This document shows positions 17,054 through 27,217 of a stretch of DNA of 64,000 nt, piece by piece. Position numbers and translations under genes: made by a program. Below the pieces are notes generated by a model that saw nothing but the letters and a program-made list of their open reading frames with translations, ran no database searches and was not told the origin of the DNA. Location: NCBI GenBank assembly GCA_044463945.1, contig JBIQLW010000021.1:1-64000 (forward strand), written 5' to 3'. Within the stretch, counting starts at the first letter, position 1, and each line of letters starts with the position of its first letter. This DNA comes from 62-47 sp044463945 (GTDB lineage: Bacteria; Pseudomonadota; Alphaproteobacteria; Rhizobiales; Xanthobacteraceae).

Positions 17054-17827
17054 ATGGATATCACGACTGGCGTTGGCCTGATTTTCGGCTCCATCGTCAT
17101 CACACTGATGATCTTCATGGGTGGCGACCTGCACATGTTCATCAGCGAACATGCGATGATCATCATCTTCGGCGGGTCGATCGCCGCGACCCTGATCCGT
17201 TTTCCGCTCAGCGCGATCCTGCATGGCCTGCCGCTCGGCGCCAAGTTCGCCTTCACCATGAGCCGGCTGTCGGCCCGCGACCTCGTTGACGAACTCGCCC
17301 GCATCGCCGAGATCGCCCGCAAGCAGGGACCGGTGGGCCTCGAAAAGGTCGAAACCGACGAGCCATTTCTGGCCAAGGGCATCCGCTTCGTCGCCGACGG
17401 TTACGACCTCGAATTCATCCGCGATAACCTGGAGCGCGACCGCGACAACTTCCTGATGCACCTCGACGAGGGCGGCAAGATCTATCGCGCGATCGGCGAT
17501 TGCGCGCCGGCGTTCGGCATGATCGGCACCCTGATCGGCATGGTGCAGATGTTCGCCAACATGACCGACCCTTCCAAGCTCGGTCCCTTCATGGCGACGG
17601 CGCTGCTGGCGACGCTCTACGGCGCGCTGGTCGCCAACCTGTTCTGCCTGCCGATCGCCGACAAGCTGCACGGCAAGCTGCTCGACGAGGAAACCAACCG
17701 CACGCTTATCATCGACGGCATCCTGATGATCCGCGATTCCAAGAGCCCGACGCTGGTGCGCGAGATGCTGCTGGCCTACCTGCCGGAAAAGCATCGTCAT
17801 GAAGACGGCGAGACGGTCCCGGCCTGA
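17054..17827 (+). CDS. motA: flagellar motor stator protein MotA
   Basis: Proton-channel subunit of the flagellar stator, partner of MotB encoded next. The 257-residue protein has four membrane helices (two near the N-terminus, two at about 150-215). The cytoplasmic loop between them carries charged residues that contact the rotor (DELARIAEIARK, RDNLERDRDNF). The two conserved prolines of the channel lie in CAPAFGMIGTLIGMVQM and CLPIADKL. The start has GGAG seven bases upstream. No flagellar structural genes are in the window, so the stator genes sit apart from the main cluster. Confidence 0.93.
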   Translation: MDITTGVGLIFGSIVITLMIFMGGDLHMFISEHAMIIIFGGSIAATLIRFPLSAILHGLPLGAKFAFTMSRLSARDLVDELARIAEIARKQGPVGLEKVETDEPFLAKGIRFVADGYDLEFIRDNLERDRDNFLMHLDEGGKIYRAIGDCAPAFGMIGTLIGMVQMFANMTDPSKLGPFMATALLATLYGALVANLFCLPIADKLHGKLLDEETNRTLIIDGILMIRDSKSPTLVREMLLAYLPEKHRHEDGETVPA

Positions 17828-17849
17828 CGCGGAAAGCTGAGCGAACGCC

Positions 17850-18680
17850 ATGGCCAAGAAGAAACGCGGCGATGCGCACGGGGGAGGTCACGGCTGGTTC
17901 GTGACCTTCGCCGATCTGATGGGCCTGATGATGAGCTTCTTCGTCATGCTGGTGGCGTTCTCCAATCAGGACCAGCAGAAGCTCAAGATCGTCGCCGGCT
18001 CGATGCGCGACGCCTTCGGTGTACAGACGGAATCGCGCTTTTCCGGCATGATCGAATCCGATGGCCTGCCGACACGGCCGCGGCTGAAGAACGTCGATCA
18101 CATCTCGCCAGAGGAATCCTCCAACACGCCGACCCCGGACGAGCAGGAGCGCAGCCGGATTCAGGGCGCGCGCCTGAAAACCGATCGCGAGTTCGCGCTG
18201 GCCTCGGCCTCGCTGCGGCAGGCGTTGCAGGACATGCCGGAACTGACCGAAATCTCCAAGCACGTGATGTTCGAGGAGACGAAGGCGGGGCTCAACCTCG
18301 AAATCGTCGATCAGGACGGCCGCTCGATGTTCGCGGAAAACTCGAAGGTGCCTTACGAGCGCACGCGGATGTTGCTGCAACGGCTGGCGGCGCCGCTGAA
18401 GGCGACGCCGCTGCGCGTCTCGATCGTCGGCCATACCGCATCGGGCGACGCCGCGACCGGCTCCGGTTACGATGCGTTCGATCTCTCCGCCGACCGTGCC
18501 AACGCGGTGCGCCAGATTCTCGAGCGGGAAGGGTTGCCGGCGAGCCATATCTTCGCGGTGTCGGGCAAGGCCGATAGCGCGCCACTGTTCCCGGACGATC
18601 CCGCCATTGCCGCCAACCGCCGCGTCACTATCACCCTGATGCGCGAAGACCCGCCGCTGCCGCCGAACCTGAAACCGTAA
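17850..18680 (+). CDS. motB: flagellar motor protein MotB (OmpA-like C-terminus)
   Basis: Stator subunit anchoring the motor to peptidoglycan. The N-terminal membrane helix carries the essential proton-binding Asp22 in TFADLMGLMMSFFVMLVAFS. A plug and linker follow (about 45-150), then an OmpA-type peptidoglycan-binding domain (about 155-270). That domain has VSIVGHTASG, LSADRANAVRQIL and the closing NRRVTITL. It lies 22 bases after motA, confirming a stator pair. Length of 276 residues is typical. Confidence 0.94.
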   Translation: MAKKKRGDAHGGGHGWFVTFADLMGLMMSFFVMLVAFSNQDQQKLKIVAGSMRDAFGVQTESRFSGMIESDGLPTRPRLKNVDHISPEESSNTPTPDEQERSRIQGARLKTDREFALASASLRQALQDMPELTEISKHVMFEETKAGLNLEIVDQDGRSMFAENSKVPYERTRMLLQRLAAPLKATPLRVSIVGHTASGDAATGSGYDAFDLSADRANAVRQILEREGLPASHIFAVSGKADSAPLFPDDPAIAANRRVTITLMREDPPLPPNLKP

Positions 18681-18727
18681 TACTGTCAACTCTTTTTTGC
18701 CGGAAACCTTTGGGGTAGTCTGCCGCC

Positions 18728-18750
18728 ACGGTCGCTGCTGGCACGACCGT
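18728..18750. repeat. inverted repeat between motB and kup
   Basis: Perfect 7-bp arms ACGGTCG (18728-18734) and CGACCGT (18744-18750) around nine bases, with GC-rich flanks that extend the pairing imperfectly. No T-run follows, so a Rho-independent terminator is not clear. It could end the motAB message or act in the kup leader. Confidence 0.35.
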
Positions 18751-18822
18751 CGGCGACTTGACGCCGCCCGCCGCGTGCTCCATTAGCCCGGACCCCAACC
18801 CGACAGAGCGTTTCCCGTAATC

Positions 18823-20724
18823 ATGACTGCGAGCGAACCATCGCCCGAGACTGCTGGCGACCCCCCGGTGACGACCGGCTTCTGGGCGCTCACGCTCGGC
18901 AGCATCGGGGTTGTTTTCGGCGACATCGGAACCTCGCCGCTCTACGCCTTTCGTGAGGCCGTCAGCCATGCCGCGCAGAACGGGGTGGTGACGCCGGCCA
19001 TCGTGCTCGGCGTGCTGTCGCTGATCCTGTGGTCGCTGTTCATCGTCGTCACCGCGAAATATGTGCTGCTGCTGTTGCGTGCCGACAACAACGGCGAGGG
19101 TGGAACCCTGTCGCTGATGGCGCTGGGGCAGCGCGCGCTGGGGCGGCGAAGCTGGTTTTTGCTGGCGCTCGGCGTGGTCGGCGCCTCGATGTTCATCGGC
19201 GACTCGATGATCACGCCCGCGATCTCGGTGCTCTCCGCCGTCGAGGGGTTGAAGCTGGCTGCGCCCGCGCTCGATCACTACGTGGTCCCCCTGACGTTGG
19301 CGATCCTCGTCCTGTTGTTCTCGGTGCAGAGCCGGGGGACCGCCCGCGTCGCGTCGGCGTTCGGCCCGGTGATGGCGCTGTGGTTCGTAACCATCGCGAT
19401 CCTCGGCGTCCTGCACATCAACGAGGACCGGACCGTGCTGTTCGCGGTCAATCCGTGGTACGCCATCCACTTTCTGCTCAATCACGGCCTGATCGGGCTG
19501 GTCATCATGGGGCTGGTGTTCCTGTCGGTGACGGGCGGCGAGGCGCTCTATGCCGATCTCGGCCACTTCGGCCGCAAGCCGATCCAGACTGCATGGTTCT
19601 ATCTGGTGCTGCCGGCGCTGTTGCTGAATTACTTCGGGCAGGGGGCGCTGATCCTTGCTCACCCGGAGGCGATCGAAAACACTTTCTATCGGCTGGCGCC
19701 GGAGCCGATGATCCTGCCGCTGGTGTTTCTCGCCACCGCCGCCACGGTGATCGCCAGTCAGGCCGTCATTACCGGGGCGTATTCGCTGATCCGTCAGGCG
19801 GTGCAGCTTGGCCTCTTGCCGCGTTTCGAGGTGCGCTACACCTCCGAGACCCACGCCGGCCAGATCTATCTGCCGCGGGTCAACCTGCTGCTGCTGGTCG
19901 GCGTGCTGCTGCTGGTCGGGCTGTTCCGCACGTCGAGCGGACTGGCATCGGCCTATGGCATCGCGGTGTCCACCACCATGGTCGCCGACGGCATCATGGG
20001 TTTTGTCGTGGTGTGGAAGCTGTGGAATTTCCGCGCGGCGGTGGCGGCGGCGCTGGTGTTTCCGCTGGTGGTGGTGGATTTCGCCTTCTTCAGCGCCAAC
20101 CTTCTCAAGCTCTTCGATGGCGCGTGGGTGCCGATGGCGTTCGGCATTCTGATGGTGATCGTGATCTGGACGTGGCGTCGCGGCGCGGCCCTGCTGATCG
20201 AAAAGACGCGGCGCACCGAGGTGCCGCTGCTCGACCTCATCAAGAGCCTGGAGAAGCGGCCGCCGCACGTCGTCAAGGGCACCGCCGTTTTCCTCACCAG
20301 CGACCCCAATTTCGTGCCCACCGCGTTGCTCCACAACCTCAAGCACAACAAGGTGCTGCACGAACACAACGTCATCCTGACCATCGAGACGACGCAGACG
20401 CCGCGGGTCGATCCGCTGGAGCGCGTCCACATGGAGAGCATCAGCGAGAAGTTCGCCACGGTGCGGCTGCGTTTCGGGTTCATGGAATCGCCGAACGTGC
20501 CGCGCGCGCTGGGCATCGCCCGCAAGCTCGGCTGGCAGTTCGACATCATGTCCACGTCGTTCTTCGTGTCGCGCCGCTCGCTCAAGCCGGCGGCGAAATC
20601 CGAGATGCCGCGCTGGCAGGACCGCCTGTTCATCCTGCTCAGCCGCTCGGCCAACGACGCCACCGACTATTTCCAGATTCCGACCGGCCGCGTCGTCGAA
20701 GTTGGCACGCAGGTTACGATCTGA
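18823..20724 (+). CDS. kup: potassium uptake protein Kup
   Basis: Inner-membrane K+/H+ symporter of the KUP/HAK/KT family. The 633-residue protein starts with the diagnostic GVVFGDIGTSPLYAFREA. It continues with NNGEGGTLSLMAL, GDSMITPAISVLSAVEG and about twelve membrane helices up to residue 440. The cytoplasmic C-terminal domain follows with PRVDPLERV and GFMESPNVPRAL. Length and motifs are complete. Its own promoter region is expected in the 142-base gap after motB. A hairpin with 7-bp stem lies 18 bases past the stop. Confidence 0.96.
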   Translation: MTASEPSPETAGDPPVTTGFWALTLGSIGVVFGDIGTSPLYAFREAVSHAAQNGVVTPAIVLGVLSLILWSLFIVVTAKYVLLLLRADNNGEGGTLSLMALGQRALGRRSWFLLALGVVGASMFIGDSMITPAISVLSAVEGLKLAAPALDHYVVPLTLAILVLLFSVQSRGTARVASAFGPVMALWFVTIAILGVLHINEDRTVLFAVNPWYAIHFLLNHGLIGLVIMGLVFLSVTGGEALYADLGHFGRKPIQTAWFYLVLPALLLNYFGQGALILAHPEAIENTFYRLAPEPMILPLVFLATAATVIASQAVITGAYSLIRQAVQLGLLPRFEVRYTSETHAGQIYLPRVNLLLLVGVLLLVGLFRTSSGLASAYGIAVSTTMVADGIMGFVVVWKLWNFRAAVAAALVFPLVVVDFAFFSANLLKLFDGAWVPMAFGILMVIVIWTWRRGAALLIEKTRRTEVPLLDLIKSLEKRPPHVVKGTAVFLTSDPNFVPTALLHNLKHNKVLHEHNVILTIETTQTPRVDPLERVHMESISEKFATVRLRFGFMESPNVPRALGIARKLGWQFDIMSTSFFVSRRSLKPAAKSEMPRWQDRLFILLSRSANDATDYFQIPTGRVVEVGTQVTI

Positions 20725-20742
20725 CCGCGCGGCGCTTGATTT

Positions 20743-20760
20743 TCGCCCCGACAGGGGCGA
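20743..20760 (+). terminator. hairpin downstream of kup
   Basis: Perfect 7-bp arms TCGCCCC and GGGGCGA around GACA, 18 bases after the kup stop and followed by GTTTC. A second short GCCCC/GGGGC pair lies directly after. The stem is strong but the T-run is short, so it is a candidate terminator only. Confidence 0.45.
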
Positions 20761-20811
20761 GTTTCACGCCCCACGGGGCAAAGCCCGGAAATCAGCGGCG
20801 AGGAGAGTTTG

Positions 20812-21147
20812 GTGGCTGAACGGACGATCAGGGTACAGGATCTGGCGCCCCGGGAAGTGGCGGAGGGGATTCGGGACGGGCGATATCTTCTGATCGACAT
20901 CCGCGAGCCCAACGAGGTGGCGGCGGAAGCCTATCCCGACGCCGTGGTGCTGCCGCTCTCCACCTTCGATCCCGCCGCCATTCCCGACCTCCAGGGCCGC
21001 GAACTGGTGTTCGCCTGCCGCTCCGGCAATCGCTCGGCGCGGATATCGCTGGCCTTGCAGGTCGAGGGCTTCGCCTACGACAAGCATCTGGCCGGCGGCA
21101 TCATCGCCTGGAAGGCGGCCGGGCTGCCGACCCGGACCGGCGGTTAA
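20812..21147 (+). CDS. rhodanese-like domain protein
   Basis: Single-domain sulfurtransferase of 111 residues. The active-site loop is FACRSGNRSARI, with the catalytic Cys and the CRSGNR pattern of thiosulfate sulfurtransferases. LIDIREPNEVAAE is the conserved front motif (DxRExxE). The start is GTG 20812, with AGGAG at 20801-20805; the overlapping TTG at 20809 is too close to it. Cytoplasmic. It is followed six bases later by an aminotransferase gene, so the two are likely co-transcribed. Confidence 0.9.
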   Translation: MAERTIRVQDLAPREVAEGIRDGRYLLIDIREPNEVAAEAYPDAVVLPLSTFDPAAIPDLQGRELVFACRSGNRSARISLALQVEGFAYDKHLAGGIIAWKAAGLPTRTGG

Positions 21148-21153
21148 GCCGCC

Positions 21154-22305
21154 ATGAACGAGGTTTTCGCGGGCCTGCCCGTCACCGTGTTCGAAGTCAT
21201 GTCGCAGCTTGCCCGCGACAACAATGCCATCAATCTCGGTCAGGGATTTCCCGACGCGCCCGGGCCGGAGGACATCCGCCGCGCCGCGGCCGACGCGGTG
21301 GTGAACGGCTACAACCAGTACCCGTCGATGATGGGCATCCCCGAACTGCGGCAGGCCATCGCCACCCATTACGCGCATTGGCACGGCCTCGCCCTCGATC
21401 CGATGACCGAGGTGATGGTGACGTCCGGCGGCACCGAGGCGATCACCAGTTCGCTGCTGGCGGTGATCGAGCCGGGCGACGAGGTCGTGCTGTTTCAGCC
21501 GATGTACGATTCCTATCTGCCGATCGTTCGCCAAGCCGGCGGCATTCCGCGCCTGGTGCGGTTGCAGCCGCCGGAGTGGCGGCTCAACGAGGAGATGCTG
21601 CGGGCGGTCTTCAATCACAAAACCAAAGCTGTGGTCTTCAACAACCCGCTGAACCCGGCGGCGGTGGTCTATCCGCGCGAGGACCTCGAACTGCTGGCGC
21701 GCTTCTGTCAGGAGTTTGAGGCCATCGCGATCTGCGACGAGGTGTGGGAGCACGTCGTGTTCGACGGACGCCAGCACATTCCGCTGATCGCCATTCCGGG
21801 GATGCGCGAGCGCACCCTCAAGATCGGCTCGGCGGGAAAGATTTTCGGGCTGACCGGATGGAAGATCGGCTTTGTCTGCGCCGCGCCGCCGCTATTGCGC
21901 GTCGCCGCCAAGGTGCATCAGTTCCTCACCTTCACCACCGCGCCGAACCTTCAGGTCGCGGTGGCTTACGGGCTCGGCAAACCGGATGCGTTCTTCCACG
22001 ACATGCGCGCCGAACTGGCCCGCAGCCGCGACCGCCTGACGTCGGGGCTGATCCGTCTCGGTTTCCCGGTGCTGCCCTCGCAGGGCACCTATTTTCTCAC
22101 CGTCGATCTCGCCGCCATCGGCCTTAACGAGACGGATGAGGCGTTCTGTCGCCGCATTGTGACCGAGCACAAGGTTGCGGCAATCCCGGTCTCGGCTTTT
22201 TATGAGGCTGAGCCGGTGACCTCGGTGGTGCGGTTCTGTTTCTCGAAGAACGACGCCACGCTGGACGCCGCGCTGGAACGCTTGTCGGATGCGCTACGGC
22301 AATAA
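21154..22305 (+). CDS. PLP-dependent class I/II aminotransferase
   Basis: Fold-type I aminotransferase of 383 residues. The PLP lysine lies in IGSAGKIFGLTGWKIGF. NNPLNPAAVVYP (normally NPxNPxG), CDEVWEHVVFD and the C-terminal VVRFCFSKNDATL with the carboxylate-binding Arg are in place. The beginning NLGQGFPDAPGPEDI and overall pattern resemble the methionine / kynurenine aminotransferase subgroup (YbdL type), but the substrate cannot be fixed from sequence. It lies six bases after a rhodanese gene, which would fit sulfur amino acid metabolism. Confidence 0.88.
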   Translation: MNEVFAGLPVTVFEVMSQLARDNNAINLGQGFPDAPGPEDIRRAAADAVVNGYNQYPSMMGIPELRQAIATHYAHWHGLALDPMTEVMVTSGGTEAITSSLLAVIEPGDEVVLFQPMYDSYLPIVRQAGGIPRLVRLQPPEWRLNEEMLRAVFNHKTKAVVFNNPLNPAAVVYPREDLELLARFCQEFEAIAICDEVWEHVVFDGRQHIPLIAIPGMRERTLKIGSAGKIFGLTGWKIGFVCAAPPLLRVAAKVHQFLTFTTAPNLQVAVAYGLGKPDAFFHDMRAELARSRDRLTSGLIRLGFPVLPSQGTYFLTVDLAAIGLNETDEAFCRRIVTEHKVAAIPVSAFYEAEPVTSVVRFCFSKNDATLDAALERLSDALRQ

Positions 22306-22315
22306 GGAGGTGTGA

Positions 22316-23419
22316 TTGGCGGCTCGGAACTTGGTACGATGGCTGACCGGACTGGCAGCGGCGACGCTCGTGGCAACGGCGGCCCATGCGCAGCAGCGCA
22401 CGGTCCACTTCTACAACTGGTCGAACTACGTCGCGCCCGGTCTGCTCGACGACTTCACCAAGGAAACCGGCATCAAGGTGGTCTACGACACCTTCGACGC
22501 CAACGAGACGCTGGAGACGCGGCTGCTCGCCGGCAAATCCGGCTACGACCTCGTGGTGCCGAGCGCCTATTTCCTGCAACGCCAGATCGGCGCCAACGTG
22601 TTCCGCAAGCTCGACAAGTCGAAGCTGCCCAACCTCGTCAACCTGTGGCCCGAGGTGACGCAGTGGCTCGCGGTCTACGATGCCGAGAACGCCTACGCCG
22701 TGAACTATATGTGGGGCACCACCGGCATTGGCTATAACGTCAAGGCGGTAGAGAAGATCCTCGGGCCAGGCGCGCAGATCACCTCGTGGGAGACGGTGTT
22801 CGATCCCGCGCAGCTTGCGAAGTTCAAGGACTGCGGCGTGCAGATGCTGGATTCGGCGGACGACATCCTGCCGGCGGCGCTGAAGTATCTCGGACGCGAT
22901 CCGAACTCCACCGCGCAGGCGGACCTTGAGGCCGCGGCGGCGCTGGTCGGCAAGGTGCGTCCGTTCGTCCGCAAGTTTCATTCCTCCGAATACCTGACGG
23001 CGCTGGCGACCGGCGAGATCTGCCTCGTGGTCGGCTGGTCCGGCGACATCATGCAGGCGCGCAAGCGCGCGGCGGAAGCCAGGAACGGCGTCGAGATCGG
23101 CTATGTCATCCCCAGGGAAGGCGCGCAGATGTTTTTCGACAATCTGGCGATCCCGGCCGACGCCAAGAACGTCGAAGAGGCTTACGCGCTGATCGACTAT
23201 CTGTTGCGGCCCGAGGTCGCCGCGAAAAACTCCAGCTACATGTCCTATGCCAACGGCAACCTCGCCAGTCAGAAGCTGATCGATCCGAAGGTGCTCAACG
23301 ACAAGGCGATCTATCCGGACGAGGCGACCATGAAGCGCCTCTACGTCATCACCGCGCGCAATCAGGCGACCCAGCGCGTCATCAACCGGCTGTGGACGCG
23401 GGTGAAGACCGGGCGGTGA
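22316..23419 (+). CDS. polyamine-type ABC transporter substrate-binding protein
   Basis: Periplasmic binding protein of the PotD/PotF family, which captures putrescine or spermidine. The 367-residue precursor has a signal peptide (LVRWLTGLAAATLVATAAHAQ). The family start TVHFYNWSNYVAPGLLDDF follows, then TFDANETLETRLLAGKSGYDLVVPS and GTTGIGYN. The start is TTG 22316, supported by AAGGAGG at 22304-22310. No permease or ATPase gene is nearby, so it is an orphan binding protein here. Its partner transporter must be elsewhere, or it has a sensing role. Confidence 0.9.
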   Translation: MAARNLVRWLTGLAAATLVATAAHAQQRTVHFYNWSNYVAPGLLDDFTKETGIKVVYDTFDANETLETRLLAGKSGYDLVVPSAYFLQRQIGANVFRKLDKSKLPNLVNLWPEVTQWLAVYDAENAYAVNYMWGTTGIGYNVKAVEKILGPGAQITSWETVFDPAQLAKFKDCGVQMLDSADDILPAALKYLGRDPNSTAQADLEAAAALVGKVRPFVRKFHSSEYLTALATGEICLVVGWSGDIMQARKRAAEARNGVEIGYVIPREGAQMFFDNLAIPADAKNVEEAYALIDYLLRPEVAAKNSSYMSYANGNLASQKLIDPKVLNDKAIYPDEATMKRLYVITARNQATQRVINRLWTRVKTGR

Positions 23420-23480
23420 TCGTCGCGGCAGTTCGGACAATTCGGACTAATGGGACGGCTGCGTGCGACGGCTCCAGCGC

Positions 23481-23615
23481 CTGACCGGAAAACGAGGCGT
23501 CATCGTCCGCGAAGGCGGACGATCCAGTAATCCGGGCAGGCGCGGGTGAAATTCGATCCGACATGGGAATGCTGGATACTCCGCCTTCGCGGAGTATGAC
23601 GGTTATCGTACTGCA
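23481..23615. repeat. dispersed intergenic repeat, copy C
   Basis: Third copy of the repeat at 4840-4971 and 12202-12328, and closest to copy A. It has TGACCGGAAA, GAGGCGTCAT, hairpin CGTCCGC-GAAG-GCGGACG, GATCCGACATGGGA, hairpin CTCCGC-CTTC-GCGGAG and a TATGACGG end. It lies between the convergent 3' ends of the polyamine-type binding protein and the lipid A acyltransferase. Confidence 0.85.
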
Positions 23616-23654
23616 TATTCTTCGGCCGGATGCTCAGGGTGACGGCTTGACGGC

Positions 23655-24587
23655 CTATCGCCACCTCCGGTGCAGCCACAGCCACTGGTCGGGATATTCG
23701 CGGATCCAGCCCTCGATGACCGAGGTGATCGCCTGCATCGTGCCTTGAACGTCGATTTCGCCGTTGGCGTCGCGCACCGGCGGAATTTCCTCGGTGAGTT
23801 CGGCGCGGAAGCGATGACCGGGCAGGCGGATGATGCGCACGCCGTGGATCGGGCAATCGATCTGGCGGCGCAGCCGCGCCAGCAGCGGGTTGGCCTTGGT
23901 GGTGCGGCCGAAGAAGCTGACGTCCACGCCGTTGGTGAAGTACTGATCGACCAGCATCGCGGCGTGCTGGCCGTTCTCCAGCGCCTGCGCCAGCTTGAAC
24001 GGCGCGTCGCGGCCCGCCGGGATCAGCGTCCCCATGTTGACCGCGCGCAGCCGCTCGATGGCGCGGTCGGCGGATGCGATGTTCGGCCGCCGGAACAGCA
24101 CCGCCGCGTCGAGCCCGTGCGCCACGGCGGCGAGCGCGGGAAGCTCCCAGTTGCCGATATGGCTGGCGAAGATCAGCGCCGGCTTGCCGTCGAGCCGCAG
24201 TTGCGCGAACAGTTCATGGGTGCGCGGCCCGATTTCGATGCGGCTCTTTTCAGGATGCGTCGGATCGTGCTCCCAGATGTGATCGATATGGGCGAACTCG
24301 GCGGCGATGCGTCCGAGGTTGTCCCAGACGCCGGCGAGGATGGCGTCAATCTCCTGCGGTGATTTCTCCGGAAATGCCGCCGTGAGATTGGCGCGGCCGA
24401 TCCTGTTCTCGCGAAACAGCGGTCCGATCGTGCGGGCGACGCGGCCGAATAGGTTGGCGGTCTTGATCGGATCGAAGTAGCGCGTGGTGCGCAGCAGCGC
24501 GACCGTCAGCGCGCCGACAGCCGCTTCGCCGAATGGCTTGAGCGCGTCGCGGAGCCTGGCCTTGGTGCGGAGCAGGGCACGTTGCAT
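23655..24587 (-). CDS. lpxXL: lipid A very-long-chain acyltransferase (LpxL/LpxXL type)
   Basis: Inner-membrane acyltransferase of the HtrB/LpxL family. In this gene context it should transfer the 27/28-carbon hydroxy fatty acid from AcpXL to lipid A. The catalytic H-x4-E motif is present as ASHIGNWELP. GRDAPFKLAQAL, MLVDQYFTNGVDVSFFG and the closing IREYPDQWLWLHRRW are family blocks. ATG 24587 (310 aa) is chosen; a TTG at 24614 right after the ketosynthase stop is an alternative. It is the last gene of the minus-strand AcpXL cluster. Confidence 0.88.
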   Translation of the reverse strand: MQRALLRTKARLRDALKPFGEAAVGALTVALLRTTRYFDPIKTANLFGRVARTIGPLFRENRIGRANLTAAFPEKSPQEIDAILAGVWDNLGRIAAEFAHIDHIWEHDPTHPEKSRIEIGPRTHELFAQLRLDGKPALIFASHIGNWELPALAAVAHGLDAAVLFRRPNIASADRAIERLRAVNMGTLIPAGRDAPFKLAQALENGQHAAMLVDQYFTNGVDVSFFGRTTKANPLLARLRRQIDCPIHGVRIIRLPGHRFRAELTEEIPPVRDANGEIDVQGTMQAITSVIEGWIREYPDQWLWLHRRWR

Positions 24588-24617
24588 CGGATGACGTTGC
24601 GCTCCGCGCCCCAAGCC

Positions 24618-25898
<1,281 letters not shown>

Positions 25899-26008
25899 AT
25901 GCTCTCCGTCGGTCGCTTGCGCGGCTCCATCTTGTTTCACGGCGGGCGCTTGCCCGCCAAATCGATTGCGACACGCGTCGTTCGCGCCGTCCTGAGGCGC
26001 CTCGCGGG

Positions 26009-27217
26009 TCAGCGCACGGCTTCGACCAGCGCCATGCCTTCGCCGCGCCAGTGTCCGGTCCCGATCACCACAATCTGAGACGGCGGCGCGGTCATTTCAA
26101 TCTCGGCGCCGGTGGGGTCGTTGGCGGGAAACAGCTTGCCCTTTTCGATTGACAGCGCCGCCAGCGCCAGCCCGAGCGGGAACTGCGCTTCCATGGTGTG
26201 GCCGAAGCTGGTGCCGGTGGCACGCACGGCGAAGTCCGGATGCACGGCGAGAAACGCGCGCTCCTCCGATGTCGCGGGCTCCGCTCCGGTCGCCCCGGTA
26301 ACGACGGCGCCGTGCCCGTCGAGCGGGCCGAGCTGCGACCATAGCCGTCCGAGGCTTGCAGTCACTTCGCCGGCGCTGTCGCGACGGGCGTGGTCGGCGA
26401 CCACGCGGGTCAGCCGCGCATAGGGCCTGGCGCCGCGCGCCTCGGCGTGCTTGCGCGATTCGATCACCAGGAACGCGCCGCCGGAGCCGAGCGCGAAACC
26501 GCCCTGCGCGCCGCGCTGCCACACTGGCGCGAATGTGTCCTTCAAATTGAAGTCGCCGAACTCGTAGAGCACCAGCAGATCCTTGCGCTCGCCGTTATGG
26601 GCGGCGCCGATCAGCGCGATGTCGCTTTGGCCGGCAGCAATCCGCGCCAGCGCGATCCGCGCCGCATCGACGCCGGCGGCTTCCTCGCCCATGAAGGTGC
26701 GCGACGAGCCGGTGACGCCGTGGACGATGGCGATATTGCCGGCGAGCAGGTTGGACAATTGGGCCAGGAACAGCGTCGGCCGCAGGTCGCTCATCAGGCG
26801 TTCGTTGAGGAAGCCGGGCCCGGAATTGCCGCGCGCCTCGGCGTTGAGGATGGCCGAGTCGACCGCGAGGTCGCGCTCGCCGCCGCCGGCGGCGACGATC
26901 ATGTCCATCCGTGACAGGATGTCCTTGTTGCCCTTGACGCCTGCGGAATCCAGCGCGAGCCCTGCGGCGTAGGTGCCGATGCGCTGCCAGGCTTCCATCT
27001 GGCGCTGATCGCCTTTTTTCGGGATCTGGGCGTCGAACGACACCGGCGCGAGCGGATGCACCAGATAGGGGGCGAACCCCTTGTCATCGACATTGATGCG
27101 CCGTTCGTTGAGCGCGTTCCAGTTTGCCTCAAGCCCTTCGCCGAGCGATGTGGCAAGCCCAATGCCGGTGATCCAGACCTCGGCGGGCTCCGTCCTGGGC
27201 GCGATTGGTTCAGTCAT
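26009..27217 (-). CDS. fabF2XL: degenerate beta-ketoacyl-ACP synthase homologue (FabF2XL)
   Basis: Ketosynthase-fold protein of 402 residues, second FabF homologue of the AcpXL cluster. Aligning its GNIAIVHG block with the FabF block GHISIMYG puts Glu179 (in GEEAAG) where FabF has the nucleophilic Cys (TACTSG). The first active-site His is also lost (VVTGATGAE in place of NAHGTSTP), as is the Lys (ATGTSFGH in place of SNKSMVGH). Only the second His (FGHTM) remains. It cannot condense in the usual way and is more likely a partner of FabF1XL, like the chain-length factors of type II polyketide synthases. It overlaps the fabZ gene by 8 bases. Confidence 0.85.
   Translation of the reverse strand: MTEPIAPRTEPAEVWITGIGLATSLGEGLEANWNALNERRINVDDKGFAPYLVHPLAPVSFDAQIPKKGDQRQMEAWQRIGTYAAGLALDSAGVKGNKDILSRMDMIVAAGGGERDLAVDSAILNAEARGNSGPGFLNERLMSDLRPTLFLAQLSNLLAGNIAIVHGVTGSSRTFMGEEAAGVDAARIALARIAAGQSDIALIGAAHNGERKDLLVLYEFGDFNLKDTFAPVWQRGAQGGFALGSGGAFLVIESRKHAEARGARPYARLTRVVADHARRDSAGEVTASLGRLWSQLGPLDGHGAVVTGATGAEPATSEERAFLAVHPDFAVRATGTSFGHTMEAQFPLGLALAALSIEKGKLFPANDPTGAEIEMTAPPSQIVVIGTGHWRGEGMALVEAVR

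Noticed and set aside
18631..20430. 599-codon open frame antisense to kup
   Set aside because: Same antisense artefact, with no signal peptide, domain or ribosome site; kup is unmistakable on the plus strand.
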